Shown: piece after piece, positions 36,942 through 45,296 of the stretch
Numbering within the stretch: position 1 is the first letter of the stretch
Layout: every line of letters starts with the position of its first letter
Assembly: GCF_009848495.1 (NCBI RefSeq)
Contig: NZ_WWEP01000021.1
Coordinates: 102,989-166,988, forward strand
Direction of reading: 5' to 3'
Length of the DNA stretch: 64,000 bases
Source: Flavobacterium sp. MK4S-17
Lineage (GTDB): Bacteria; Bacteroidota; Bacteroidia; Flavobacteriales; Flavobacteriaceae
Made by a program: the position numbers and the translations under genes
Notes under the pieces: model-generated
The model's database searches: none
Told to the model about the DNA's origin: nothing
What the model saw: the letters and a program-made list of their open reading frames with translations, nothing else

Positions 36942-37814
36942 ATGGCATATAATGAAGAATCTCCTCTGGTAAGTGTAATGATGCCGGTATATAATGGGAT
37001 AAATACATTGCCACTGGCTGTTAACAGCCTGTTGAGCCAGACTCATGCTAACTGGTTTTGTATTATTGTTAATGATGGATCAACAGATGGTACTAAGGAG
37101 TATTTGGATAACCTTACTGACCCGAGGTTTAAAATTATTCATTTTGAAGTTAATAAAGGCAGGCCTTATGCAAGGCAGGCTGCCCTGGAAGCTGCAAAAG
37201 GAGAATATTTGGCATATCTTGATGCAGATGATTTTTACCATCCTGAAAAGATACAGAAGCAGTTGGATGTTTTTATCAAAAATCCTCAAATTAGCCTTGT
37301 AAGCTGCGGGATGGGCTCATTTAATGATGGTTTTCAGTTGGAAAGGATAAGATGTAATTACACCACTAAGCCTGTTAAATATAAAATGGGGCAAAACTAT
37401 AAGCCAGCGCGTGCTGCAGCTATGGTAAGGCTTCCCGATGCCAAATTTATTAAATACAATCTCAACCTTAAATATGCACAGGATACGGATTATTTTGTGA
37501 GGTATATGGATGATAAATTTTATATCAATATAGAGGATGTACTTTATTTTTATTCAGAATTTAACTCGGTAACTAAATCAAAAATATTAAAAACATACTA
37601 TTATGTATTAAGGAATAATGTTCTTACCTTTAAAAGTAGCCCGGCAAAGTCAGCTAAGGAATTTACTATAAATTCTTTAAAATTTGTATATACTGCTGTA
37701 TTATCGCCGTTTGTAAGTAAGGATTATTTTTTAAAGAAAAGAGGCGCATACCCTGATAAAGCCGAATTACAAAAATTTAATGATGCTTTAAAACGCATAA
37801 ACAGGAATGATTAA
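36942..37814 (+). CDS. Family 2 glycosyltransferase
   Basis: A 290-aa GT-A glycosyltransferase with the N-terminal VSVMMPVYNGINTLPLAVNSL, VNDGSTDGTKEYL and the YLDADDFYHPEKIQKQ metal-binding run. One domain, no transmembrane helix. It begins 1 base after the previous stop and ends 2 bases before the next start, so it belongs to the same operon. Sugar specificity cannot be read. Confidence 0.95.
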   Translation: MAYNEESPLVSVMMPVYNGINTLPLAVNSLLSQTHANWFCIIVNDGSTDGTKEYLDNLTDPRFKIIHFEVNKGRPYARQAALEAAKGEYLAYLDADDFYHPEKIQKQLDVFIKNPQISLVSCGMGSFNDGFQLERIRCNYTTKPVKYKMGQNYKPARAAAMVRLPDAKFIKYNLNLKYAQDTDYFVRYMDDKFYINIEDVLYFYSEFNSVTKSKILKTYYYVLRNNVLTFKSSPAKSAKEFTINSLKFVYTAVLSPFVSKDYFLKKRGAYPDKAELQKFNDALKRINRND

Positions 37815-37816
37815 TA

Positions 37817-38929
37817 ATGAAAAAAATTCTTTATACAGCGTCAACTGAAATACATTTGCTTAGCTTTCATATTCCTTATCTTGAATGGTTTAAAAACCAG
37901 GGATATGAGGTTCATGTGGCATATAAAGGCACTAACCCCATTCCTTTTGCAGATAAACAATGGAATATTCCTTTTGGCAGGTCACCATTAGACAAAACAA
38001 ATATAGAAGCTTACAGGAAGCTTAAAAAAATTATAGATTCCAACAATTATAACATTATCCACAGCCATACTCCTATGGCTTCTTTTGTAACCAGGCTTGC
38101 CTCAATTAAAGCAAGGAGGAAGGGTGCAAAAGTATTATATACTGCACATGGCTTTCATTTTTATAAAGGCGGGCCTTTAAGCAACTGGCTTTTATTTTTT
38201 CCGGTGGAATGGCTTATGTCTCATATAACAGATGGCATGATAACTATTAATAAAGAAGATTATGACTATTTACATTCAAAAAAATTTGGATGTAAAGGTA
38301 AGTATATGATTAACGGTATAGGGATAGACCCTAAGAGGCTTAAGCTTACGGATAAATCTCAAAAGCAGGCTACAAAGGAAAGCCTTAATTATAATAACAG
38401 AATTCTTGTTTTATATATAGCGGAATTTATTGACAGGAAAAACCATAGATTTATTTTAGAGGCAATGCCCGAAATTATAAAATCCTGCCCCAATATTAAA
38501 TTTTTGTTTGCCGGAGGTGGTGTTTTACGGGATAAAATGATGAATTTTGCTTCTGAAAACAATCTTGATAACTATACCGATTTTTTAGGTTTTCAAAAAG
38601 ATATAGGAAAGTTTATCTCTGTTGCTGATATAGGGGTTTCATCCAGCAAACAGGAAGGTTTGGGTTTAGGAGTGGCAGAGATGATGTTTAACGGCATACC
38701 GGTTATAATATCAGAAGACAGGGGGCATAAAGAATTAGTGCAGAATGAAGAAAACGGATTTATGTTTGCCCAGAATGACCATAGTGCATTTATAAACTAT
38801 GTAAAGAGACTGTATGCAGATGAGGAATTAAGGAATGATATAGGCGCCAAAGGCCAGAAATCTGTTGATAAATTTTTAATTCACAATTCTTTGGCCCAAA
38901 TGATACAAATTTATAAGGCATATGTATAA
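37817..38929 (+). CDS. GT4-type glycosyltransferase (PglA/EpsD-like)
   Basis: A 370-aa GT-B glycosyltransferase: TASTEIHLLSFHIPYLEWF start, the HSHTPMASFVTRLA and TAHGFHFYKGGP runs, and the C-terminal SKQEGLGLGVAEMMFNGIPVIIS donor site. This start and the HGFHFYKG motif resemble EpsD/PglA-like enzymes, which add the second sugar onto the initiating residue. Being directly upstream of the initiating transferase (8-base overlap) supports the same role here. Confidence 0.9.
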   Translation: MKKILYTASTEIHLLSFHIPYLEWFKNQGYEVHVAYKGTNPIPFADKQWNIPFGRSPLDKTNIEAYRKLKKIIDSNNYNIIHSHTPMASFVTRLASIKARRKGAKVLYTAHGFHFYKGGPLSNWLLFFPVEWLMSHITDGMITINKEDYDYLHSKKFGCKGKYMINGIGIDPKRLKLTDKSQKQATKESLNYNNRILVLYIAEFIDRKNHRFILEAMPEIIKSCPNIKFLFAGGGVLRDKMMNFASENNLDNYTDFLGFQKDIGKFISVADIGVSSSKQEGLGLGVAEMMFNGIPVIISEDRGHKELVQNEENGFMFAQNDHSAFINYVKRLYADEELRNDIGAKGQKSVDKFLIHNSLAQMIQIYKAYV

Positions 38930-39527
38930 ATTTTTCTTTAAAAGAGTTATTGATTTTACGGCAGCACTTATCGGGCTGGTAATTTTATCGCCTATATTGT
39001 TAATAGTCATAATTCTATTGTCGATACAAAATAATGGAAAGCCTTTCTTTTTTCAGGAAAGGCCGGGTAAAAATGCCAAGCCGTTTTATATTATAAAGTT
39101 TAAGTCAATGACAGATGCGCGCGATAATGAGGGTAAACTATTGCCTGATAATGAGCGTATAACAAAACTTGGAAAAATTGTGCGTAAAACATCTGTTGAT
39201 GAATTGCCACAGCTTATAAATGTTCTAAAAGGGGAAATGAGCCTTATAGGGCCAAGGCCGCTGTTGTTTAAGTATATTCCTTTTTATAATGAGGAACAAT
39301 TAAGAAGGCATGAAATGCGCCCGGGAATTACCGGTTGGGCACAGGTAAACGGTAGGAACAGTATAAGCTGGACTGATAAATTCAGGCTTGATGTATATTA
39401 TATAGACAACGTATCTTTATGGCTGGATATTAAAATTTTATGGCTCACACTGCTTAAAGTTATCCGCAAGGAAGGCATAAATCAAAGTGATGACAGGCCT
39501 ATGGAACCCTTTAATGGTAAAAATTAA
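38922..39527 (+). CDS. pglC: Initiating phosphoglycosyltransferase (PglC-like)
   Basis: A 201-aa monotopic phosphoglycosyltransferase that transfers sugar-1-phosphate to undecaprenyl phosphate, the first step of repeat-unit assembly. One re-entrant membrane helix (about 9-33), then FKSMTD, the catalytic Asp-Glu pair in KTSVDELPQLINVLKGEMSLIGPRP and RPGITGWAQVNGRNS. The short form without extra helices is PglC-like, and pglD, pglE and pglF follow, so the likely donor is UDP-di-N-acetylbacillosamine. It overlaps the previous gene by 8 bases. Confidence 0.92.
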   Translation: MYKFFFKRVIDFTAALIGLVILSPILLIVIILLSIQNNGKPFFFQERPGKNAKPFYIIKFKSMTDARDNEGKLLPDNERITKLGKIVRKTSVDELPQLINVLKGEMSLIGPRPLLFKYIPFYNEEQLRRHEMRPGITGWAQVNGRNSISWTDKFRLDVYYIDNVSLWLDIKILWLTLLKVIRKEGINQSDDRPMEPFNGKN

Positions 39528-39532
39528 AAGTA

Positions 39533-40540
39533 ATGAAAAGAATTATCTACCTGGCCTATTATATGAAAGAGCTTGATAAAGCCAAGCTTAAAAAATTTAC
39601 AAGTGAAGTAAAAAGGGCAAAAAATATATCGGGTTTTAAATTATGGAAAGATGTAATTTCTTCATCTTTAAAATACAATATATCTATACTTGATTATTTT
39701 TATTTCAGGTTTTATGAGCTTGACAGTGAGCAGCGTAAAGCTTATGCCGGAACAGGATATATGTATGAATACCAACTTAAAATGAATCCGCCTGCCCACC
39801 GCAATGTGCTGGAAGATAAAATACTGTTTCTTGAAAAATATAAAGATTTTGTTATAAGGAAACACAGTACCTATGCTGCTCTTAAAACAAATAAATCACT
39901 GCTTGAGGAATTTTTAAGTAATCCGTCTGGAAAACTGGTTGCAAAAGGTTCAAAAGGACAGGTGGGTGCTGAGGTTAAAATAATTAAAACCCAGGATTAT
40001 ACTGCCGAATCGCTTTTAAAATACATGAAGGAAAATAATCTTGACCTTTTGGAAGATTATGTTGTGCAGCACCCTGATATTATGGCGGTTTCACCTTCAG
40101 GTTTAAATACCATACGGGTTTTTACACAAATAGAAAACGGAAAACTTTATTACCTGGGTGCACGTTTCAGGATAACTATAAATTCTGCTGTAGATAATAT
40201 GGCGGCAGGTAATCCAGCAGCCCCTATTGATATTGAAACGGGCAAAGTTAACGGCCCGGCAATTTTCAGCGATATAACACGCGAAGGCATAACTGTACAT
40301 CCTATTACGGGAGCACAGATAGTTGGCTTTACCATACCTTTTTGGGAGGAGATAAAAGAAATGCTTGAAAAAGCAGTTTTTTTGGTTCCGGAAAACCGCT
40401 CTATAGGCTGGGATATTGCAATAACAGAAAAGGGGCCGGAGCTTATTGAAGGAAACCATAACTGGTGTAAACTTTTATGGCAGCTGCCGGTTAGGAAAGG
40501 CCTTAAAAACGAACTGGAAAAATTTGCTGTAAATGGCTAA
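39533..40540 (+). CDS. Sugar-transfer-associated ATP-grasp protein
   Basis: A 335-aa protein of the ATP-grasp type found next to sugar transferases (ATPgrasp_ST). KLVAKGSKGQVGAEVKII carries the ATP-binding lysines, DYVVQHPDIMAVSPSGLNTIRVFT the central part, and GWDIAITEKGPELIEGNHNW the metal-binding acidic residues. No membrane helix. It sits between the initiating transferase and pglD and overlaps the latter by 8 bases. A role in attaching an amino acid or similar group to the bacillosamine-linked glycan is plausible, but the family has no settled function that I know of. Confidence 0.85.
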   Translation: MKRIIYLAYYMKELDKAKLKKFTSEVKRAKNISGFKLWKDVISSSLKYNISILDYFYFRFYELDSEQRKAYAGTGYMYEYQLKMNPPAHRNVLEDKILFLEKYKDFVIRKHSTYAALKTNKSLLEEFLSNPSGKLVAKGSKGQVGAEVKIIKTQDYTAESLLKYMKENNLDLLEDYVVQHPDIMAVSPSGLNTIRVFTQIENGKLYYLGARFRITINSAVDNMAAGNPAAPIDIETGKVNGPAIFSDITREGITVHPITGAQIVGFTIPFWEEIKEMLEKAVFLVPENRSIGWDIAITEKGPELIEGNHNWCKLLWQLPVRKGLKNELEKFAVNG

Positions 40541-41159
40541 AAAATTATTGATTATTGGTGCCGGTAATGTTGGGGGGTATATTTCTTACAATATTGAGGA
40601 TTTTGGAGATTATGATGTTTTAGGGTTTTTGGATGACAATCCGGAAAAACACGGCAAAATTTTTTATGGCAGGGAGGTTTTAGGTGCTGTTTCGTCAATC
40701 GATAATTATCTTAGTGATGACTTAAGCGTAGTTATTGGGATTGCCAATCCGCAGGCTAAGAAAAAAACAGCGGAGCTATTAAGCTCCAAAGGGTTGGATT
40801 TTCCTAATTTCATCTCTAAAAATGTTTGGTTATCCCGCCAGGTAAGTATAGGTAAGGGCATTATATTGTATCCGGGTGTTTCGGTAAATTATGAAACTGA
40901 AATACAGGATTTTGTAATAATGAATATGAATTGTGCCATAGGGCATAACTGCACAATTTCCCGGTTTTCATCTTTGGCACCCGGTGTTAACCTGGCTGGT
41001 TTTACAAAGCTTGGAGAAGGTGTAGATATGGGTATAGGTGCTTCAACAAGGCAGGGTGTTGTTGTAGGCAATAATTCACTTGTGGGAGGTCAGGCTATGC
41101 TGGTTAAAAATATAGAGGAAAACGTTAAAGTTAAAGGTGTGCCTGCAGCAGAATTTTAA
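40533..41159 (+). CDS. pglD: PglD/NeuD-family sugar acetyltransferase
   Basis: A 208-aa acetyltransferase with an N-terminal Rossmann-like part (LLIIGAGNVGGYI, FLDDNPEKHG) and a C-terminal left-handed beta-helix (about 100-205). The catalytic-type histidine is in NMNCAIGHNCTISRF, and the end KVKGVPAAEF is typical. PglD acetylates the 4-amino group of UDP-4-amino-sugar to give UDP-di-N-acetylbacillosamine. The neighbours pglC, pglE and pglF support this over NeuD-type sialic-acid O-acetylation. Confidence 0.9.
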   Translation: MAKKLLIIGAGNVGGYISYNIEDFGDYDVLGFLDDNPEKHGKIFYGREVLGAVSSIDNYLSDDLSVVIGIANPQAKKKTAELLSSKGLDFPNFISKNVWLSRQVSIGKGIILYPGVSVNYETEIQDFVIMNMNCAIGHNCTISRFSSLAPGVNLAGFTKLGEGVDMGIGASTRQGVVVGNNSLVGGQAMLVKNIEENVKVKGVPAAEF

Positions 41160-41189
41160 TATTTAATGTTTAGCTAAATTTCAAATTAA

Positions 41190-41197
41190 TACTTTTG
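41190..41197 (+). promoter_or_regulatory. -7 element (TACTTTTG) before pglE
   Basis: An exact TAnnTTTG match in the 62-base gap between pglD and pglE, 24 bases before the ATG. It suggests that the pglE part can be transcribed on its own. Confidence 0.5.
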
Positions 41198-41221
41198 CAG
41201 CAAATAAATCCACAATAATAC

Positions 41222-42358
41222 ATGGAGAAGAGTAAAATATGGCTTTCGTCACCACATATGGGTGGCAATGAGCAGGCTTATATAAAAGATGCATTTGACA
41301 GTAACTGGGTTGCGCCGCTTGGGCCCAATGTAAATGGGTTTGAACAGGATATTGAAAAATACCTTTCGCAGGATGTGTATGTTTCTGCCTTGAGTTCAGG
41401 TACGGCAGCACTGCATTTAAGCCTGATAATGCTGGGTGTGGGTGCCGGTGATGAGGTTATATGCCAGAGCATGACTTTTTCGGCAAGTGCCAACCCTATT
41501 GTATATCAGGGGGCTACGCCGGTTTTTGTAGATAGCGAACCTGATACCTGGAATTTATGCCCTAATGCCCTTGAAGATGCCATTAAAGACCGTATAGCAA
41601 AAGGGAAAAAACCTAAAGCTATCATTGCGGTACATTTATACGGCATGCCTTTTAAAGCTGATGAAATACTTGAAATAGCTAACAGGTATGAAATACCGGT
41701 AGTGGAAGACAGTGCCGAAGCATTGGGAAGTACTTACAAAGGAAAAAAATGCGGAACGTTTGGTGAGTTTGGGGTTTTATCTTTTAATGGCAATAAGATA
41801 ATTACCACATCCGGTGGAGGTGCGCTGGTAACAAAAAGTAAAGAAAAAAAGGATAAAGCTGTTTTTTTATCTACTCAGGCAAGGGATAATGCCCCGCATT
41901 ACCAGCATAGTGAGATTGGTTATAATTACAGGATGAGTAATATATGTGCAGGCATCGGCCGCGGACAAATGGAGGTGCTGGATGCCCATATAGAAAAGCG
42001 CAGGGCTATGAATAGTTTTTACAGCGGGTTATTTAAAAGTAATGATTCAGTTACTGTGCTTACAGAGCCAACTTCTGATTATTTTTCTAATCACTGGCTT
42101 AGTGCAATTACAATTTCACCCGATAATGACAAAAGCCTGACACGTGAAGATTTAAGAAAAGCATTAGAAGTTGAAAATATTGAATCCAGGCCATTATGGA
42201 AACCGATGCATATGCAGCCGGTATTTGAAAAATATCCTTATTACGGCGGCAAGGTATCCGAAAAATTATTTGAAGACGGGCTTTGCCTTCCTTCAGGATC
42301 AAATTTAACTGGTAATGAAAGAGATAGGATAAAAGAAGTAATTACAGGGCTTTTTTAA
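41222..42358 (+). CDS. pglE: UDP-4-keto-sugar aminotransferase (PglE/EpsN-like)
   Basis: A 378-aa PLP-dependent DegT-family aminotransferase. Features are the start KIWLSSPHMGGNEQAYIKDAF, the PLP-site lysine in SFNGNKIITTSGGGAL, the DSAEALGSTYKGKKCGTFGEFG run and an HWLSAIT segment. These fit PglE/EpsN enzymes that turn UDP-4-keto-6-deoxy-GlcNAc into the 4-amino sugar. The enzyme differs from the DegT gene at 26370, so the locus makes two different amino sugars. pglF follows 75 bases downstream. Confidence 0.93.
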   Translation: MEKSKIWLSSPHMGGNEQAYIKDAFDSNWVAPLGPNVNGFEQDIEKYLSQDVYVSALSSGTAALHLSLIMLGVGAGDEVICQSMTFSASANPIVYQGATPVFVDSEPDTWNLCPNALEDAIKDRIAKGKKPKAIIAVHLYGMPFKADEILEIANRYEIPVVEDSAEALGSTYKGKKCGTFGEFGVLSFNGNKIITTSGGGALVTKSKEKKDKAVFLSTQARDNAPHYQHSEIGYNYRMSNICAGIGRGQMEVLDAHIEKRRAMNSFYSGLFKSNDSVTVLTEPTSDYFSNHWLSAITISPDNDKSLTREDLRKALEVENIESRPLWKPMHMQPVFEKYPYYGGKVSEKLFEDGLCLPSGSNLTGNERDRIKEVITGLF

Positions 42359-42399
42359 AATATTTTGAATATCTTTCAAAGATAAATACGGCAAAATGT

Positions 42400-42407
42400 T
42401 AAATTTG
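42400..42407 (+). promoter_or_regulatory. -7 element (TAAATTTG) before pglF
   Basis: An exact TAnnTTTG match 27 bases before the GTG start of pglF. No clear -33 element. Confidence 0.45.
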
Positions 42408-42433
42408 CATTAACATAAACTTACAACTAACTT

Positions 42434-44413
42434 GTGGATAATAAGATTAAAGATAATTTAAATCATGCTGTAGATCATGCTTTAGGGAATACTAAGCTAT
42501 GGCAAAGCATCCACAATCTGGGATATTTACCAAGATGGATTATCCTTCTATTGGACTTACTTGTGGTTTCAATAACAGGTATTTTATCCTATATACTAAT
42601 ATACAGGACAGGGGTTTTATATGTAAAGCCAAGCCTTTTTGTTATTAGTATTCCTGTATATTTATTTATAAGTGTACTTTCTTTCAGGACATTCAGGACC
42701 TACTCCGGTATCATAAGGCATTCCTCTTACATTGATGCTGTAAAAATATTTTTCTCTCAATTTACAACAGCTTTCCTGCTCCTTGCAATAAACAGTATTT
42801 ATAAAGCTGTAGAAGGCAGTTTGCTTTACCTTAACATAGGTATATTAATAAATGCCATTTTTTCGTTTAGCTGCTTGTTTTTATACAGGGTTTTGGTTAA
42901 ACAGTTTTTTGAGAGCTATTTTTATAATATAAGGAAAGGCCAGTTAATAAAGGCTATTATTTATGGTACTGATGCTAATGCAATAGCAGTGGCTAATGCA
43001 TTAAAATCGGAAGTTCCGGGAAGATTTAAACTGGTTGGCTTTATTGATAAATACAGCCAGAATAAATCGAAAATGATCCTCGGGCTGCCTATTTTACAGC
43101 ACAAGAAAAAAGTTTCAATCCTTATGAGGGTTTTCGGGGCTCAGGCATTGATAATTGCCGATAAAAGCCTTTCGAAGGAAGAGAAACTTACTATAGTTGA
43201 CGAGTGCCTTGAGTTTAATTATAAGGTTTATACAGTCCCTTTGGTTTCTGATTGGGAAGACCAGAAAGAAATATCTAAAAAAATCAAGAATTTCCAGATA
43301 GAAGACCTGCTGGAAAGGAAGCAGATTGTTTTAGATAATAAATCGATATCCTCTCAGCTTAAGGATAAAGTAGTTTTAATTACAGGTGCAGCAGGGTCTA
43401 TAGGCAGTGAAATAGTAAGGCAGGTAGTGCAATTCAGGCCTAAATTAGTAATTATGCTTGACCAGGCAGAAACACCTTTGCACCACTTGGGGCTGGAAAT
43501 GGGTAAGTTAGGGCTTGATATCAGGATGCTTACTATTATATCGGATGTAAGGAATAAAAGTGCCCTTACCGAATTATTCAAAGTTTATAAACCCGATGTG
43601 GTTTACCACGCTGCGGCATACAAGCATGTGCCTTTAATGGAAGAAAATCCTTCGCAGGCAATATTCGTAAATGTACAAGGAACAAAAAATTTAGCGGATT
43701 TGGCCTGCGAGTATAATGTGGACAGCTTTGTAATGGTATCTACAGACAAGGCCGTTAACCCCAGCAATGTTATGGGGGCAAGCAAGCGGATTGCAGAAAA
43801 ATATGTTCAGTCGTTGTATGTTAAATTAAGTAATGATAAATCCTGCAAAACCAAGTTTATAACTACAAGATTTGGTAATGTATTGGGTTCAAACGGTTCG
43901 GTTGTGCCTTTGTTTACCAAACAGATAGAAAATGGCGGGCCTATTACTCTTACGCACCCCGATATTATTCGTTATTTTATGACTATTCCCGAAGCATGCC
44001 AGTTAGTTCTTGAGGCAGGTGCTATGGGTAAAGGAGGGGAGATTTTTATTTTTGACATGGGCAAGCCGGTTAAAATTATTGATTTGGCCCGTAAAATGAT
44101 AAGGCTTGCAGGCTTTGTGCCTGATAAGGATATTGCAATAAAGATTATAGGCTTAAGGCCGGGAGAAAAGTTATATGAAGAGTTGTTGAACGATACTTCA
44201 AAAACGCTGCCAACGCATCATGATAAGATTATGATAGCCCAGGAAGTATGTGATGAATATGATACACTGCATATTTCTGTTAATGACCTTATAACAATAG
44301 CCAATGGCTTTGAAAATGAAAAGATAGTAGCTAAAATGAAAACTATTTTACCTGAGTATATAAGTATGAATTCCGGATTTGAAGCTTTGGATAGTAAAAG
44401 AGTGATTTTATAA
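42434..44413 (+). CDS. pglF: Membrane-bound UDP-GlcNAc 4,6-dehydratase (PglF/WbpM/CapD type)
   Basis: A 659-aa protein with four N-terminal transmembrane helices (about 30-160), a CoA-binding-like Rossmann part (about 175-270) and a C-terminal SDR dehydratase domain (from about 310: VLITGAAGSIGSEIVRQV). The catalytic region has YKHVPLMEENPSQA, STDKAVNPSNVMGASKR and TTRFGNVLGSNGSV, with the Met-variant seen in this family. It makes UDP-4-keto-6-deoxy-GlcNAc, the substrate of PglE. The start is GTG (42434): a TAA stop is 4 bases upstream and no ATG follows before the first helix. Confidence 0.95.
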   Translation: MDNKIKDNLNHAVDHALGNTKLWQSIHNLGYLPRWIILLLDLLVVSITGILSYILIYRTGVLYVKPSLFVISIPVYLFISVLSFRTFRTYSGIIRHSSYIDAVKIFFSQFTTAFLLLAINSIYKAVEGSLLYLNIGILINAIFSFSCLFLYRVLVKQFFESYFYNIRKGQLIKAIIYGTDANAIAVANALKSEVPGRFKLVGFIDKYSQNKSKMILGLPILQHKKKVSILMRVFGAQALIIADKSLSKEEKLTIVDECLEFNYKVYTVPLVSDWEDQKEISKKIKNFQIEDLLERKQIVLDNKSISSQLKDKVVLITGAAGSIGSEIVRQVVQFRPKLVIMLDQAETPLHHLGLEMGKLGLDIRMLTIISDVRNKSALTELFKVYKPDVVYHAAAYKHVPLMEENPSQAIFVNVQGTKNLADLACEYNVDSFVMVSTDKAVNPSNVMGASKRIAEKYVQSLYVKLSNDKSCKTKFITTRFGNVLGSNGSVVPLFTKQIENGGPITLTHPDIIRYFMTIPEACQLVLEAGAMGKGGEIFIFDMGKPVKIIDLARKMIRLAGFVPDKDIAIKIIGLRPGEKLYEELLNDTSKTLPTHHDKIMIAQEVCDEYDTLHISVNDLITIANGFENEKIVAKMKTILPEYISMNSGFEALDSKRVIL

Positions 44414-44457
44414 CTTAAAAATAATTTATTTTAATATAAATGCTATTCCATAAAAAC

Positions 44458-44465
44458 TATATTTG
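44458..44465 (+). promoter_or_regulatory. -7 element (TATATTTG) before the export genes
   Basis: An exact TAnnTTTG match in the 102-base gap between pglF and the wza-like gene, 50 bases before its ATG. It may drive the export pair separately from the biosynthesis genes. Confidence 0.5.
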
Positions 44466-44515
44466 CCCAAATTATATTTACCTGACCCAATTTAAAGAGA
44501 ACTAAAGTCCTTAGT

Positions 44516-45295
44516 ATGGCCAAAAAAATATTGTGTTTTTTTATGTTATCCCTGGTGTTAACATCCTGTGTTTCCAAAAAGAAGATTACTTACCTGCAAA
44601 ATATTGATGAAATTCAAAACGGTAATAGTGAATCTTATGAGCCTAAACTAAAGCCGGATGATTTATTAATGATAATTGTTTCTGCACCCGATCCATCTCT
44701 TGCGGCCCTGGCCGAACCATTTAACCTTCCTGCCATAGGTATTATAAATTCCGGTAATGATGGTTTGGGCGGTGGAGTGCGTTATCAATCCTATCTGATT
44801 GATGCAGAAGGATATATTGACTTCCCTGTACTTGGAAAATTAAAGTTGGCAGGACTTAATAAAGCGGAGGCAGTGGATTTTATAAAATCTAAGTTAGACC
44901 CAAAATACCTTAAGGATCCAATAATTAATATGCGTATTAACAACTTCAAGATATCAGTTTTAGGGGAGGTTGCAAGGCCGGGAGCCTATTCTGTAGGTAC
45001 AGAAAGGATTACATTGCCAGAAGCCCTGGCGTTGGCAGGTGACATGACTATTTACGGCAACAGGAAAAATATTTTGGTGGTGCGCGAGATGGAAGGGGTT
45101 AAGACCCATGCTTATATTGATATTACAAAAGCTGACTTTATAAATTCACCTTATTACTATTTAGACCAGAATGACCTGGTTTATGTTAACCCTAACCGGA
45201 CAAAGGCGAATTCTTCTGCTGTAGGACCTAACATAACCGTGGGTATTTCGGCTATATCATTATTAATTACAATTATAGCGTTAGTAACCAGATAA
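44516..45295 (+). CDS. Wza-type polysaccharide export lipoprotein
   Basis: A 259-aa outer-membrane polysaccharide export protein: a signal peptide with lipobox (LSLVLTSC, Cys18), a Poly_export domain (about 40-135: LKPDDLLMIIVSAPDP, DAEGYIDFPVLGKLKLAG) and a SLBB domain (KISVLGEVARPGAYSV, ITLPEALALAGDMTIYG). A hydrophobic C-terminal helix (SAISLLITIIALV) is present; such helices span the outer membrane in Wza-like pores. It precedes the Wzc-like kinase by 1 base. Confidence 0.94.
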   Translation: MAKKILCFFMLSLVLTSCVSKKKITYLQNIDEIQNGNSESYEPKLKPDDLLMIIVSAPDPSLAALAEPFNLPAIGIINSGNDGLGGGVRYQSYLIDAEGYIDFPVLGKLKLAGLNKAEAVDFIKSKLDPKYLKDPIINMRINNFKISVLGEVARPGAYSVGTERITLPEALALAGDMTIYGNRKNILVVREMEGVKTHAYIDITKADFINSPYYYLDQNDLVYVNPNRTKANSSAVGPNITVGISAISLLITIIALVTR

Positions 45296-45296
45296 C

